From: Methylosinus sp. H3A
GTDB lineage: Bacteria; Pseudomonadota; Alphaproteobacteria; Rhizobiales; Beijerinckiaceae
Length of the DNA stretch: 64,000 bases
Direction: 5' to 3'
Assembly (NCBI RefSeq): GCF_015709455.1
Contig: NZ_JADNQW010000005.1
Span: 2,844,501-2,908,500, forward strand
Positions 9,141 through 19,133 of this stretch are shown in pieces. Under the pieces are notes generated by a model. The model was not told the origin of the DNA. It made no database searches and was given only the letters and a program-made list of their open reading frames with translations. Position 1 is the stretch's first letter. Each line of letters opens with the position of its first letter. A program made the position numbers and the translations under genes.

Positions 9141-9510
9141 GGGCGCTTCCACCCTCCCCTTCATGGGCTATCGGATTCACCCATTGCGAGACGCTGCGGT
9201 CGTCCTGGCCGGGACAAGCCCAGCCACGATCTCGCGGGGGCGAGGAGGATGTGTGCATTCGATCGCCGCTCGCGGGGAGGGGCGCGTCCTTCTTTCGAAG
9301 CCTGCTGTAGGCTTTCCCCGAAAAAATGTGTATCCATCGCGGCTTCGTTTCACGGAGCGTCGCGCGCCGCCTCCGCGGCCCTCCCCCGCTTCGCGGGAGA
9401 GGGAGCAGGTTGCGCACTTCATAGAGAGTTCGCGAGACGCTCGCCGCATCCCTCTCCCGTAGAGCGGGGGAGGGTGAAGGAGGGCTTCCCCTCCGCCCAT
9501 GGAGTCATGA
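9141..9510. repeat. Repeat-rich spacer inside the riboflavin run
   Basis: This 370-base gap holds no credible gene. It contains at least three short palindromic repeat types: gtcctggccgggacaagccc (9200-9219), a hairpin ctcccccgcttcgcgggaga (9381-9400), and ctctcccgtagagcggggga (9452-9471). These are typical dispersed intergenic repeats of this bacterial group. I looked for the FMN riboswitch consensus ahead of ribH and did not find it. Confidence 0.7.
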
Positions 9511-10011
9511 ATGGCAGGTTCCTACCGCGCCGATGACGATGATCTCGCGCCTGTCGAAGGCGCGCGTATTCTCGTCGTCGAATCGCATTTCAATGAAGAT
9601 ATCGTCGAGCTTCTGCACGAGGGCGCCGTCCATGCGCTGGAAGAGCTCGGCTGCGACGTCACCACCATCACCGTCCCCGGCGCGCTGGAGCTGGCGGCGG
9701 GCGCGGCCATCGCGCTCGACGCCGCCGAGGCCGCCGGCGCGCCATATGAGGGCGTGGTGGCGCTCGGCTGCGTCATTCGCGGCGACACCTATCATTTCGA
9801 GATCGTCGCCAATGAGAGTGCGAGAGCGCTCACCGATCTCTCCGTCGCGCGCCGTCTGCCGCTCGGCAATGGCGTCTTGACCGTGGACAATGAGGAGCAG
9901 GCCGTGCTGCGCGCCGATCCCAAGCAGGGCGGGGCCGACAAGGGCGGCGACGCCGCTCTGGCGGCGCTCGCTCTGGTGCGTTTGAAGCGCAAGCTCGGAG
10001 GCCGCTCGTGA
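9511..10011 (+). CDS. ribH: 6,7-dimethyl-8-ribityllumazine synthase
   Basis: Condenses the pyrimidine product of RibD with a four-carbon phosphate to make lumazine, the substrate of RibE. Family motifs are in order: ILVVESHFNEDIVELL, TVPGALELA, ALGCVIRGDTYHFEIVANES, and LGNGVLTVDNEEQA. About ten acidic residues precede the first strand, and the tail is slightly long (166 aa in all), both common in alphaproteobacteria. The stop overlaps the GTG start of nusB (GTGA). Confidence 0.96.
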   Translation: MAGSYRADDDDLAPVEGARILVVESHFNEDIVELLHEGAVHALEELGCDVTTITVPGALELAAGAAIALDAAEAAGAPYEGVVALGCVIRGDTYHFEIVANESARALTDLSVARRLPLGNGVLTVDNEEQAVLRADPKQGGADKGGDAALAALALVRLKRKLGGRS

Positions 10012-10466
10012 GCGTCGAGGAGAGATCGGCGGCGCGGCTCGCCATCGTGCAGGCGCTCTATCAGATGGAGGTCGCCGGCAAAGGCGTGAACGAGATCTTC
10101 GCCGAATTCGAGGTCCATTGGATCGGCCGCGAGATCGAGGGCGTGCAATACAAGCCCGCCGAGCTGCAGTTCTTCCGCGATATCGTGAAAGGCGTGCTCG
10201 ACAATCAGGAGACTATCGACCGCGCGCTCGATGGCGCTCTGCAGGGCGGCTGGCCGTTGCAGCGCATCGAATCGGTGATGCGCGCGATTTTGCGCGCCGG
10301 CGGCTATGAGCTGGGGTTTCGGCGCGACATACCTGTCAAAGTGGTCATCAAGGAATATGTGGACGTCGCCGGCGCCTTCTTCGGCGCGACCGAATCCGGC
10401 ATGATCAACGCCGTGCTGGATCGCCTGGCGCGGCAGGCGCGGCCGGAGCATTTCACCGAGAAGTGA
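10008..10466 (+). CDS. nusB: Transcription antitermination factor NusB
   Basis: RNA-binding partner of NusE (S10) in antitermination on rRNA operons. The 152-residue all-helical protein shows the family pattern: RSAARLAIVQALYQMEVAG at the start, and late IPVKVVIKEYVDVAGAFFG then MINAVLDRLAR. The GTG start overlaps the ribH stop by four bases. The pairing of ribH and nusB is a widely conserved order. Confidence 0.95.
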   Translation: MSVEERSAARLAIVQALYQMEVAGKGVNEIFAEFEVHWIGREIEGVQYKPAELQFFRDIVKGVLDNQETIDRALDGALQGGWPLQRIESVMRAILRAGGYELGFRRDIPVKVVIKEYVDVAGAFFGATESGMINAVLDRLARQARPEHFTEK

Positions 10467-10471
10467 TCTCA

Positions 10472-10497
10472 CCTTCTCCCCGCTCGCGGGGAGAGGG
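10472..10497. repeat. Hairpin repeat, second copy of the CTCCCCGC type
   Basis: Same core as the copy at 6821-6846 (ccttctccccgctcgcgggg), differing only in the last bases. It lies between nusB and thiL and is followed by ctggggtgaggggctcgg, a common companion sequence of this repeat in alphaproteobacteria. Confidence 0.75.
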
Positions 10498-10529
10498 CTG
10501 GGGTGAGGGGCTCGGGCGAGGAGCAAGCG

Positions 10530-11513
10530 ATGGCGGAGCGCCGCTTCAGCGAGGATGAGCTGATTGCGCAAATCTTCGCGCCACTCGCGGCCGACGGCGC
10601 CTTCGGCCTGCGCGACGACGCGGCTCTGCTGCCGCTGGGTGGGGCGCGGGAGATCGTCGTCACCACCGATGCGCTCGTCTCCGGCGTGCATTTCTTCCCC
10701 GACGATCCGCCCGGCCTCGTCGCCAAGAAGGCTCTGCGCGTAAATCTCTCCGATCTCGCGGCCAAGGCGGCGGAGCCTCTGGGCTTTCTGCTCACGCTGG
10801 CGCTGCCGCCCGATTGGACCAATGATTGGGCGCGCAGCTTCGCCGCCGGCCTCGCCGAGGATGCGCGGGCCTTCGCCTGTCCGCTGTTCGGTGGCGACAC
10901 CACGGCGACGCCCGGTCCTCTGACCATCTCCATCACCGCCTTTGGCCGCGCTGCGCGCTTCGTCTCGCGTTCGGGCGCGCGGCCGGGCGATCGCATTTTT
11001 GTTTCCGGGACCATAGGCGACGCGGCGCTCGGCCTCGGCGTCGCCCGCGGCGAGGCCTTTGCCGCGCGGCTCGGCGAGGCGGCGCGGGCGCAGCTCGTCG
11101 AGCGTTACCGCCTGCCGCAGCCGCGCCTGCCTCTCGTCGCAGCATTGCGCGATCATGCGAGCGCCGCCATGGACGTCTCGGACGGGCTCGCGGGCGATCT
11201 CGCCAAGCTGCTGCGAGCGAGCGGCGTGAGCGCGCGCGTGGAGCTCGCGAAGGTTCCGCTCTCGGAGGCGGCGCGCGCTGCGATCACGCTCGAGTCCGCG
11301 CTCTTCGACCGCGCGGTCACTGGCGGAGACGATTATGAAATCCTCTGCTGCGTGGCTCCGGAGGCCTGTCCGGCGATCGCGCAGGCGGCGCGCGAGGTGG
11401 GCGTCGCCTTGACCGAAATCGGCGCGGTCGTAGCCGGCGCCGAGCCGCCACAATTCTTAAATTCGTCTGGAACTATTATAAATTTCAGCCGTCTATCCTT
11501 CAGTCACTTCTAA
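10530..11513 (+). CDS. thiL: Thiamine-monophosphate kinase
   Basis: Phosphorylates thiamine phosphate to thiamine pyrophosphate, the last step of the pathway. Motifs: LRDDAALLPL, TTDALVSGVHFF, CPLFGGDTTATPGPLTIS, AMDVSDGLAGDLAKLL and GGDDYEILC. The ATG at 10530 has AGGAG upstream and gives 327 residues; a longer GTG version from 10503 lies over repeat sequence. The final 20 residues are encoded by strikingly A+T-rich DNA (about 11452-11513) compared with the rest, though the ending FSHF still resembles family tails. Confidence 0.94.
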   Translation: MAERRFSEDELIAQIFAPLAADGAFGLRDDAALLPLGGAREIVVTTDALVSGVHFFPDDPPGLVAKKALRVNLSDLAAKAAEPLGFLLTLALPPDWTNDWARSFAAGLAEDARAFACPLFGGDTTATPGPLTISITAFGRAARFVSRSGARPGDRIFVSGTIGDAALGLGVARGEAFAARLGEAARAQLVERYRLPQPRLPLVAALRDHASAAMDVSDGLAGDLAKLLRASGVSARVELAKVPLSEAARAAITLESALFDRAVTGGDDYEILCCVAPEACPAIAQAAREVGVALTEIGAVVAGAEPPQFLNSSGTIINFSRLSFSHF

Positions 11514-11714
11514 CGCCGCAGCGGCGCGCGACCTTTGCCGCCATTGCCGAAAACCGACGTTTCTGGCATGACTGACGCGCTATTCCCCGGCGCCGCAGCC
11601 GAACGATTCGACTGCGGTCGGAATATCGTTGTCGCCGGGACGAAATTGCCGCAAGCGCGGTCGACGAGAACAAATCAGCGCGCGCGGCCGAGGAACGGAG
11701 AGGGCGCAATCGTC

Positions 11715-13898
<2,184 letters not shown>

Positions 13899-13931
13899 GG
13901 GGATAGCGACATATCGCGAAGCGTTTAGAAG

Positions 13932-13956
13932 AGGCGGGGGAGACCCCGCCTTTTTT
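13932..13956 (+). terminator. Rho-independent terminator after hppA
   Basis: GC-rich stem (ggcgggg paired with ccccgcc, short loop) followed directly by TTTTTT. It lies 34 bases after the hppA stop and ahead of the next gene on the same strand. Confidence 0.85.
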
Positions 13957-13976
13957 CATTTCAGGAGGAAAGGCCG

Positions 13977-14672
13977 ATGACGGCAGGTTTCGAAAAAGAG
14001 CATAGGACATTGGTCGTTTTCGACATCGACGGCACTCTCATCCAGTCGATGGCTCTCGACGGCGAGTGCTATGGCGCGGCCTTATTCGAGCATTTCGATG
14101 CGACGGACATAAGTCTGGACTGGACGACTTATGAGCATGCGAGCGATCCCGGAGTGGTCACGGAACTCTATGCGCGCAGGATCGGTCGCGCGCCGACAGC
14201 GCAGGAGCTGCGCGACTTTCAGCATCGATTCGTGTCGCGTCTCGAGGCGGCGATGTCCGATCGCGAGCCTCTCCAGGAGACGCCCGGCGCCTCGCGTCTT
14301 CTGAGCGCGCTCGCCGCCGACGCTCGCTTCGAGGTGGTGATCGCCACAGGCGCATGGCGAGAGCCGATTTCGATGAAACTCGCGGCCGCTGGCGTCGACA
14401 TAGGAGGCTTTCCCTTCGCCTGCGGCGATGACGCCATCGAACGCGCGCGCATTTTCTCTCTTGCGGTCGAGCGCGCAGCTGGTTCGTTCGAGAGGATCGT
14501 GCTGGTTGGCGATGGAGTCTGGGACATTGTCACGGCGCGAGCGCTCGGCTTCTCCTTTCTCGGCGTGGGAAGCGGCGCTGAGGCCGAGCGACTGCGCGAG
14601 GAGGGCGCGGAGCATGTGGTCGAGGATTTCTCGCGCCTCGATGCGGTGGTCGAGCTGCTGACGAGGGTTTGA
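13977..14672 (+). CDS. HAD-family hydrolase (phosphatase-like)
   Basis: A 231-residue HAD hydrolase, probably cleaving a small phosphorylated metabolite. Visible motifs: motif I FDIDGTL (catalytic aspartates), motif II-like VVIATGAW, and motif IV LVGDGVWDIVTARALG; a helical cap occupies residues 25-105. A strong AGGAGG lies eight bases before the ATG, and the gene has its own transcription unit after the hppA terminator. Substrate unknown; the resemblance is closest to phosphoglycolate phosphatase-type HADs but not specific. Confidence 0.85.
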   Translation: MTAGFEKEHRTLVVFDIDGTLIQSMALDGECYGAALFEHFDATDISLDWTTYEHASDPGVVTELYARRIGRAPTAQELRDFQHRFVSRLEAAMSDREPLQETPGASRLLSALAADARFEVVIATGAWREPISMKLAAAGVDIGGFPFACGDDAIERARIFSLAVERAAGSFERIVLVGDGVWDIVTARALGFSFLGVGSGAEAERLREEGAEHVVEDFSRLDAVVELLTRV

Positions 14673-14682
14673 TACGGTTTCC

Positions 14683-14746
14683 GCGTCGTTGCTTCGCAAG
14701 CGACTGGGCGGCGTTGCGAGGAACGAAAGCGACGAAGCAATGACGC
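14683..14746. repeat. Dispersed hairpin repeat (GACGAAGCAATGACGC type)
   Basis: Imperfect long hairpin: gcgtcgttgcttcg at one end pairs with cgaagcaatgacgc at the other, with gttgcgaggaacgaaagcga in the loop side. This is a common intergenic repeat type in Hyphomicrobiales genomes. It lies between two convergent genes and could also end transcription. Confidence 0.7.
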
Positions 14747-14753
14747 AGGGCGA

Positions 14754-16259
14754 TTAGCCCAGCCTATCCCCGAACAAAAACTCCATCGCCCGATCCAGCC
14801 GGATATGCGGCAAGGGCAGGGGCTCCTTGTCGCGGCCGAGGGAGGCGATCGGCGGGCGGAATTTCAGGAAACGGAAATCGGCGTCCTCTTCGGCCAGCGC
14901 CAGCGCGTCGCCGCGGAAGACATGGCGCGGATCGGCCGGCAATTCGCCCGGGAAGATCGCGCCCTCCGCTACGCCGTCGAACACGTCGTCGCCGATGCGC
15001 TCGCCCGCGATCGGCGTGCCGACGATGGCGGCGAGCGATTCGCCGTCATGCTTGACGATGGCCTCGCGCGTCGCGCGCACGGCGGCGAGCGCGATCACGT
15101 CTATGGTCGCGCCGACGCCCTCGGCCCGCTCGATCGCGCGCGAGGTGAGATGCCGCAGCACCGCCTCGAGGCGATCATGGCTCGTGTGATGGAGATGATC
15201 CGCCTTTGTGGCCGCAAAGAGGATGCGGTCGATCTTCGGGCGGAAGATCGTCGCCAGCAGATTGGAGCGGCCGGTGCGAAAGGCGGTCAGCACATCGGCG
15301 AGCGCCGTCTCCAGATCGCGCACGGCGGCGGGGCCGGAGTTCAGCGCCGCGAGCGCGTCGACCAGCACGATCTGCCGATCGAGCCGCGCGAAATGATCGC
15401 GGAAGAAGGGTCGCACCACATGGGTCTTATAGGCCTCGTAGCGACGTTCCATCATCGCCGCGAGGCTCCCGGACGGGGGCGACGAGCCTTCCTCCACCGG
15501 GAGCGGCGCGAAGGTCAGGGCCGGCGAGCCCTCGAGCTCGCCCGGCATCAGAAAGCGGCCTGGCGGCAGCGTCGAGAGCGCGAAGCGCTCGGTCTTGGCG
15601 GAGCGCAGATAATTGGTGAACAGCGCCGCGAGCTTGCGCGCATCGTCCTCCGAGGCGCGGCCGAGCGGATCGATCCCCGCCGTGGCGCCGCGCCAATCGG
15701 CGGCGATCGTCGCGCGCGCCGCCTCCGAGGCCGCCTCCAGCGTCTCGCGCGACCATTGTGCATAGGATTTTTCGAGCAGCGGCAGGTCGAGCAGCCATTC
15801 GCCGGGATAGTCGACAATGTCTATGTCGAGCCGCGCCGGGCCGGAGCGCAAGCTTCCCAGCAGCCCGGCGGCTTTGCGGTCATATTCCAGCGTCACCCGC
15901 AGCTCGGAGATGCGCCGCGTCGATTGCGGCCAATGGCGATCGGCGCCCGTCAGCGCGGAGAGGTGCTCCTCATAGGAGAAGCGCGGGACGGCGTCGTCCG
16001 GCTGCGGGTCGAGATGAGCGCTGCGCAGGCGATTCTCGGCGGCGACGCGGAAGACGGGCAGCTGATTCTTGCGGCCGGGGCCCGCGTTGCGCACGGCGAC
16101 GGCGCGCGTCAGATGATGCACCAGCGAGGTGATGAACACCGTCTTGCCCGAGCGCGACAGGCCGGTGACGCCGAGCCGCAGGCGCCCGCCCGCCAGAAAA
16201 TCCTTGAGGCTGGCGGCGGCGATGGTGGTCTCGAAGAGAAGGTCGGAAATCTGCGACAA
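14754..16259 (-). CDS. YcjX-family (DUF463) P-loop NTPase
   Basis: Predicted GTP/ATP-binding protein of unknown physiological role, conserved in proteobacteria. The P-loop is GVTGLSRSGKTVFITSLVHH, the second nucleotide motif DIVDYPGEWLLDLPLLEKSY, and a base-recognition motif ATKADHLHH appears late. The C-terminus (PPIASLGRDKEPLPLPHIRL) matches the family. No ATG precedes the P-loop in frame except ones overlapping the small secreted-peptide gene on the other strand, so I chose the TTG at 16259, giving about 28 residues before the P-loop as in relatives; the ribosome site there is weak. The start is therefore uncertain. Confidence 0.85.
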   Translation of the reverse strand: MSQISDLLFETTIAAASLKDFLAGGRLRLGVTGLSRSGKTVFITSLVHHLTRAVAVRNAGPGRKNQLPVFRVAAENRLRSAHLDPQPDDAVPRFSYEEHLSALTGADRHWPQSTRRISELRVTLEYDRKAAGLLGSLRSGPARLDIDIVDYPGEWLLDLPLLEKSYAQWSRETLEAASEAARATIAADWRGATAGIDPLGRASEDDARKLAALFTNYLRSAKTERFALSTLPPGRFLMPGELEGSPALTFAPLPVEEGSSPPSGSLAAMMERRYEAYKTHVVRPFFRDHFARLDRQIVLVDALAALNSGPAAVRDLETALADVLTAFRTGRSNLLATIFRPKIDRILFAATKADHLHHTSHDRLEAVLRHLTSRAIERAEGVGATIDVIALAAVRATREAIVKHDGESLAAIVGTPIAGERIGDDVFDGVAEGAIFPGELPADPRHVFRGDALALAEEDADFRFLKFRPPIASLGRDKEPLPLPHIRLDRAMEFLFGDRLG

Positions 16260-16418
16260 GAGGGCGGCTCGGGCGTGCGGGGACGTCTGATGTAACAAGC
16301 GGCCGGCGATTTGGGTAGCGGGACGCGCAATGTTCGCCAGCGCACAAACGCCAGGGGGAGCGGCGGCTAATCTCCACACATCGCAAATGACGCGAAACAC
16401 AAAACTCGGAGAAACCCC

Positions 16419-16535
16419 GTGAAGAAGCTTTTCCTGACCCTCGGCCTCATCGCCGGCTTCGTCTTCAGCGCCGCCGGCGCGCAGGCCTTCAATCCGCAGC
16501 CCGACCCGCCCGGCGTCCACGGCGGCGACGAGTAA
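16419..16535 (+). CDS. Very small secreted peptide (38 aa) with FNPQPDPPG motif
   Basis: GTG start with GGAG seven bases upstream. It encodes a typical signal peptide (KKLFLTLGLIAGFVFSAAGA, cut near AQA) and a mature part of only about 15 residues, reading FNPQPDPPG then VHGGDE. I recall similar short FNPQPDPPG-type proteins in other alphaproteobacteria, but no known function. Third positions are nearly all G or C, which supports real coding. The mature peptide has no cysteine. It lies in the gap between the divergently placed YcjX gene and the convergent sixA gene. Confidence 0.65.
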   Translation: MKKLFLTLGLIAGFVFSAAGAQAFNPQPDPPGVHGGDE

Positions 16536-16542
16536 GGGCGCC

Positions 16543-17082
16543 TCAGTCCGGCTCGTCGGCGACGCCGCCGCGCAGATCGCCCGGCGTCACGAAACGCTCG
16601 AGATGGCCGGCGCCTTCGGCCACCTCCGTCCAGTCCTCGGCGTCGAAATCCAGCACGGCCAGAGCCGCGGTCGGATATTTGGAGCGCATGCGGTCGAGCG
16701 CCGCGGGCTCGCCGTCGGCGGCGAGAGCGGAGGCCAGCTCGGCGAAGCCGGGATTGTGACCGATGGCGAGCAAAGTCGATATCTCGGCCGGCGTCTGGCG
16801 CACGGCGTCCAGCAGCCGATCGGGCGTCGCGAGATAGAATTCGTCGTCCAGCCGATGCTCGACCTCCTTGGGGAAGGCCTCGAGCGTCAAATCCAGCGTG
16901 CGCTTGGCGCGGCGCGCGTCGGAGGCGACGGCGAGATCCGGCGCCAGCCCGGCCTCGGCCAGATAGCGGCCGACGGAGCGGGCGTCGTCCTCGCCCCGCT
17001 TCGTAAGCGGGCGCTGGCGGTCGCCCCCGGCGGAATGGGCGTCGGCTTTGGCGTGGCGCAGCAGGATGAGACGTCGCATCAT
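16543..17082 (-). CDS. sixA: Phosphohistidine phosphatase, SixA family
   Basis: Histidine phosphatase that removes phosphate from phosphohistidine on proteins such as HPt domains. The RHG-type motif is LILLRHAKADAH at the N-terminus and the second histidine lies in AIGHNPGFAELA. Two ATGs in a row (17082 and 17079) can start it; both give the family-typical MRRLILLRH. At 179 residues it is slightly longer than E. coli SixA. It converges with the small secreted-peptide gene, only a few bases apart. Confidence 0.82.
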   Translation of the reverse strand: MMRRLILLRHAKADAHSAGGDRQRPLTKRGEDDARSVGRYLAEAGLAPDLAVASDARRAKRTLDLTLEAFPKEVEHRLDDEFYLATPDRLLDAVRQTPAEISTLLAIGHNPGFAELASALAADGEPAALDRMRSKYPTAALAVLDFDAEDWTEVAEGAGHLERFVTPGDLRGGVADEPD

Positions 17083-17445
17083 TCGTTCGGTCCGATCGCT
17101 AGAGGCGGCGCGGAGCGGGAGCGCCCCGAGCGGCTTTGAGGAAAAACGCGCCGCGCCGGCGCTCCGGACGCCCGTCCGGCATAAAATCACTCTTGCGCGA
17201 TCATAGCGAAAGTTTCGCGACGCGGCGCGCCCATATGCGTGGCGCCGCGCGCCAGTCCGGCGAGCGAATTGCCGCGCCGATCCGCTCGCACGCGAGGTTT
17301 TCGAAGCGCCTCGGTTGCGCTATAGCATTTTCCCCAATGGCGGCCAGCCGCCGTTCCGCGCGCCCGAGGACGGAAATCTCACGCGCGCGGCGGACTTTGT
17401 CGATTGGCGGCGCTCGCGCCGTGAGAAACTGGGGGAAGGGAACGC
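17083..17445. other. Intergenic region between sixA and the 17446 gene
   Basis: About 360 bases between divergent genes. I see no credible gene. A small hairpin (cggacgcccgtccgg) lies near 17166-17180 and an AT-rich tatagcattttcccc near 17322, which could be part of a promoter for the rightward gene; neither is certain. Confidence 0.4.
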
Positions 17446-17751
17446 ATGATCCGCGAATTCCAATATCGTGGCGAAACTTTCAGGGTCAACGCGCATGGCG
17501 TCGCCGGGCACGAGGAGGTGTTCATCATGCACCTCGTCGAGGGCGAGGAAGAGGGCGAGATCTCCATCGATCGCATGACCGAGGAGAACGACACCAGCGC
17601 GCCGATCGACGCCATCTGCGTGATGCTGTGCGACAAGCTCATCATCGAGAACAGCATCGCCGTCGCCGATCCGGACGGAGCCTTCGCCTGGGTCGAGATG
17701 AAGACGCTGCGCGACGTGCTGCCGACGCGCGACGACTGGGCCGCGCACTGA
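17446..17751 (+). CDS. Small acidic protein of unknown function (101 aa)
   Basis: I do not recognise the family. It is soluble and acidic with no signal peptide, and reads as a compact alternating strand/helix fold (IREFQYRGETFRVNAHGV, EEGEISIDRMTEENDTSAP, DAICVMLCDKLIIENSI). Ribosome site GGGGGAAGGG lies just before the ATG. A hairpin with a weak U-rich stretch follows the stop. It stands alone, with csaA next on the same strand. Confidence 0.65.
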   Translation: MIREFQYRGETFRVNAHGVAGHEEVFIMHLVEGEEEGEISIDRMTEENDTSAPIDAICVMLCDKLIIENSIAVADPDGAFAWVEMKTLRDVLPTRDDWAAH

Positions 17752-17758
17752 CGCAGGC

Positions 17759-17799
17759 GCCGGCCCGCCGAGAGCGTGGGCCGGCGGCGAGTTTTCTTT
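17759..17799 (+). terminator. Probable terminator
   Basis: Eight-base stem (gccggccc with gggccggc) and a short spacer before gttttcttt. The U-run is not directly against the stem, so strength is uncertain. Confidence 0.5.
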
Positions 17800-17865
17800 G
17801 TCGAGAGGCCGCCTCGCGCGGCTTCTCGACGAAACCGCGCGAGGGCTCGCCATGGATGAGACCCG

Positions 17866-18231
17866 ATGAGCTTCGACCCTGCCGCGCCTGCGGCCGAGCG
17901 GATCGATTTTTCCCATTTCGCGGCCGTCGACATTCGCATCGGCACGATCATCGCCGCCCATCCTTTTCCCGAGGCGCGCAAGCCCGCCTATAAGCTCGAG
18001 ATCGATTTCGGCGAGGGCGTCGGCGTGAAGCGCTCCAGCGCGCAGATCACGGCTCACTATGATGTTTCGACGCTCGTCGGGCGTCAGGTGGCGGCGGTGG
18101 TGAATTTCCCGCCGCGGCAGATCGGCAAATTCATGTCCGAAGTGCTGACGCTGGGCTTTCCGGACGCGAATGGCGATGTGGTTCTGGTCGCGCCGGAGCG
18201 GACCGTGCCGAATGGAGCGCGGTTGTATTGA
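17866..18231 (+). CDS. csaA: tRNA-binding protein, CsaA family
   Basis: Small homodimeric OB-fold protein with export-related chaperone activity and tRNA binding in relatives. Family signature is complete over 121 residues: FSHFAAVDIRIGTIIAAHPF, KPAYKLEIDFGEGVGVKRSS, VNFPPRQIGKFMSEVLTLGF and the end APERTVPNGARLY. The ATG at 17866 is preceded by a weak site (gagaccc); the family start fits. Single gene. Confidence 0.93.
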   Translation: MSFDPAAPAAERIDFSHFAAVDIRIGTIIAAHPFPEARKPAYKLEIDFGEGVGVKRSSAQITAHYDVSTLVGRQVAAVVNFPPRQIGKFMSEVLTLGFPDANGDVVLVAPERTVPNGARLY

Positions 18232-18289
18232 GGGGGCCGCCGGCCGCGGCTATTCGAAGAAATTGATCAAAGCGGCTGGAGGCGCTCGC

Positions 18290-18375
18290 CTCACGTCCGC
18301 CCGGCCGCAGACGATAGAAGATGTGTCCATCCATTTCGACGCCTCGGCCCATCCGGGTTTGACGTGGTTTGCCGT
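18290..18375 (-). pseudogene. Decayed 3' end of a cell wall hydrolase gene
   Basis: On the minus strand this stretch reads ANHVKPGW then, after a frame change, HIFYRLRPG. The intact hydrolase at 19828-20913 ends ANYVKPRW ... HIFYRLRPGQT. The DNA match covers about 85 bases in the same orientation, with a short deletion between the two blocks. At the outer edge, ctcacgtccgcccggccgca corresponds to ctcacgtctgccccggccgc at 19827. It is a fragment only; no upstream part is present. Confidence 0.7.
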
Positions 18376-18419
18376 TGGCCATTGCCGCGCTGGGCCCTGC
18401 GCGCCTCCCCCGAACGCCG

Positions 18420-18824
18420 CTATCGGCCGATGGGGATCAGGCTCCTCAGGCGATCGCTCCTCAAATAGAGAGCGCCCCAAAGCATTATACCCACATAGAC
18501 GCCGAACAGCGTGTGGCTGAATAGTGGGCTTTCGACGCGCGCATGTGTCGCGACGGCGCCGCCGAGATATCCGGTGAGCAATATGGCTCCGAGAAGGGAG
18601 GTGCTCGGAATCACGTACAATGCGGTGCTTATCAGCAAGACGAGCCCGAGCGAGACCACTGTCGTGACGGGCCAGCCGAGCTGAGCGGTCGTTTCCAATA
18701 CGATGGGAAGCTGCGTGAGCTTCATGGCCGCGTCCATCGTCATGAACAGGCTCACGAGGCCGGTGAGGCCATAGCCGGTCCATCGCATCCAGTTTCGAGT
18801 TGCGGCCGTGTCTGCAGATGTCAT
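18420..18824 (-). CDS. DoxX-like small membrane protein
   Basis: 134 residues with four hydrophobic segments: WTGYGLTGLVSLFMTMDAAM, PVTTVVSLGLVLLISTALYV, SLLGAILLTGYLGGAVATHA and HTLFGVYVGIMLWGALYL. This layout and the AMKL/GYLGGAVATH pattern fit the DoxX-like family of inner-membrane proteins, whose roles are mostly unknown. It lies 28 bases after the DUF4287 gene on the same strand, so the two are likely an operon, divergent from a TetR regulator. Confidence 0.75.
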   Translation of the reverse strand: MTSADTAATRNWMRWTGYGLTGLVSLFMTMDAAMKLTQLPIVLETTAQLGWPVTTVVSLGLVLLISTALYVIPSTSLLGAILLTGYLGGAVATHARVESPLFSHTLFGVYVGIMLWGALYLRSDRLRSLIPIGR

Positions 18825-18852
18825 ATGCGCCTTCCTGATCGCCGATGCGTCG

Positions 18853-19083
18853 CTATTCCGGCAGAGATGGTTTTTTGCCCTTTAGAAGGGCGTAAATGGC
18901 CATGGCGTGGCCGTGACCGAGCCCGAAATCCTCTTTGAGCCACTTGACGACGTCGCCGGCCTTGACGCCTTTCTCGAGCGTTCCTCGTCGCGTGAAGCCC
19001 TTCTCGTCGGCGAGCTTCCTGAAGTCGTCGGCGTCCTTGCCCGTCTTCGCTTCGATGTTGTCGAGATAGGCTTGGAAACTCAT
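18853..19083 (-). CDS. DUF4287-domain small protein (76 aa)
   Basis: Short cytoplasmic protein starting MSFQAYLDNIEAKTGKDADD, then a helical region with VKAGDVVKWLKEDFGLGHGH and AMAIYALLKGKKP. This matches the DUF4287 family, of unknown function, often found as a stand-alone protein. The ATG at 19083 gives the family start; a slightly longer frame exists but adds only eight residues. It is first of a two-gene unit with the DoxX-like gene and faces a TetR regulator across 50 bases. Confidence 0.8.
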   Translation of the reverse strand: MSFQAYLDNIEAKTGKDADDFRKLADEKGFTRRGTLEKGVKAGDVVKWLKEDFGLGHGHAMAIYALLKGKKPSLPE

Positions 19084-19133
19084 GGACAATCTCTCGGAGT
19101 CATGCATATTGAATATAGTGAGATATATCTAAA
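19084..19133. promoter_or_regulatory. Shared promoter/operator region of the TetR cassette
   Basis: Only 50 bases separate the divergent starts. The region is the most A+T-rich nearby and contains the perfect 10-base palindrome agatatatct at 19121-19130, next to the TetR start. A palindrome here is where a TetR protein would be expected to bind to control itself and the divergent genes; that is inference. Confidence 0.5.

Noticed and set aside
9141..9510. Possible FMN riboswitch before ribH
   Set aside because: The conserved FMN-element blocks are not seen; the gap is explained by common palindromic repeats.
14805..16295. Open frame of about 496 codons opposite the YcjX gene
   Set aside because: Shadow of the YcjX-family gene, whose P-loop and other motifs are clear.
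18131..18382. 83-codon minus-strand frame overlapping csaA
   Set aside because: It only stays open by chance; the part reading HIFYRLRPG is the decayed hydrolase end, and the rest is antisense to csaA.
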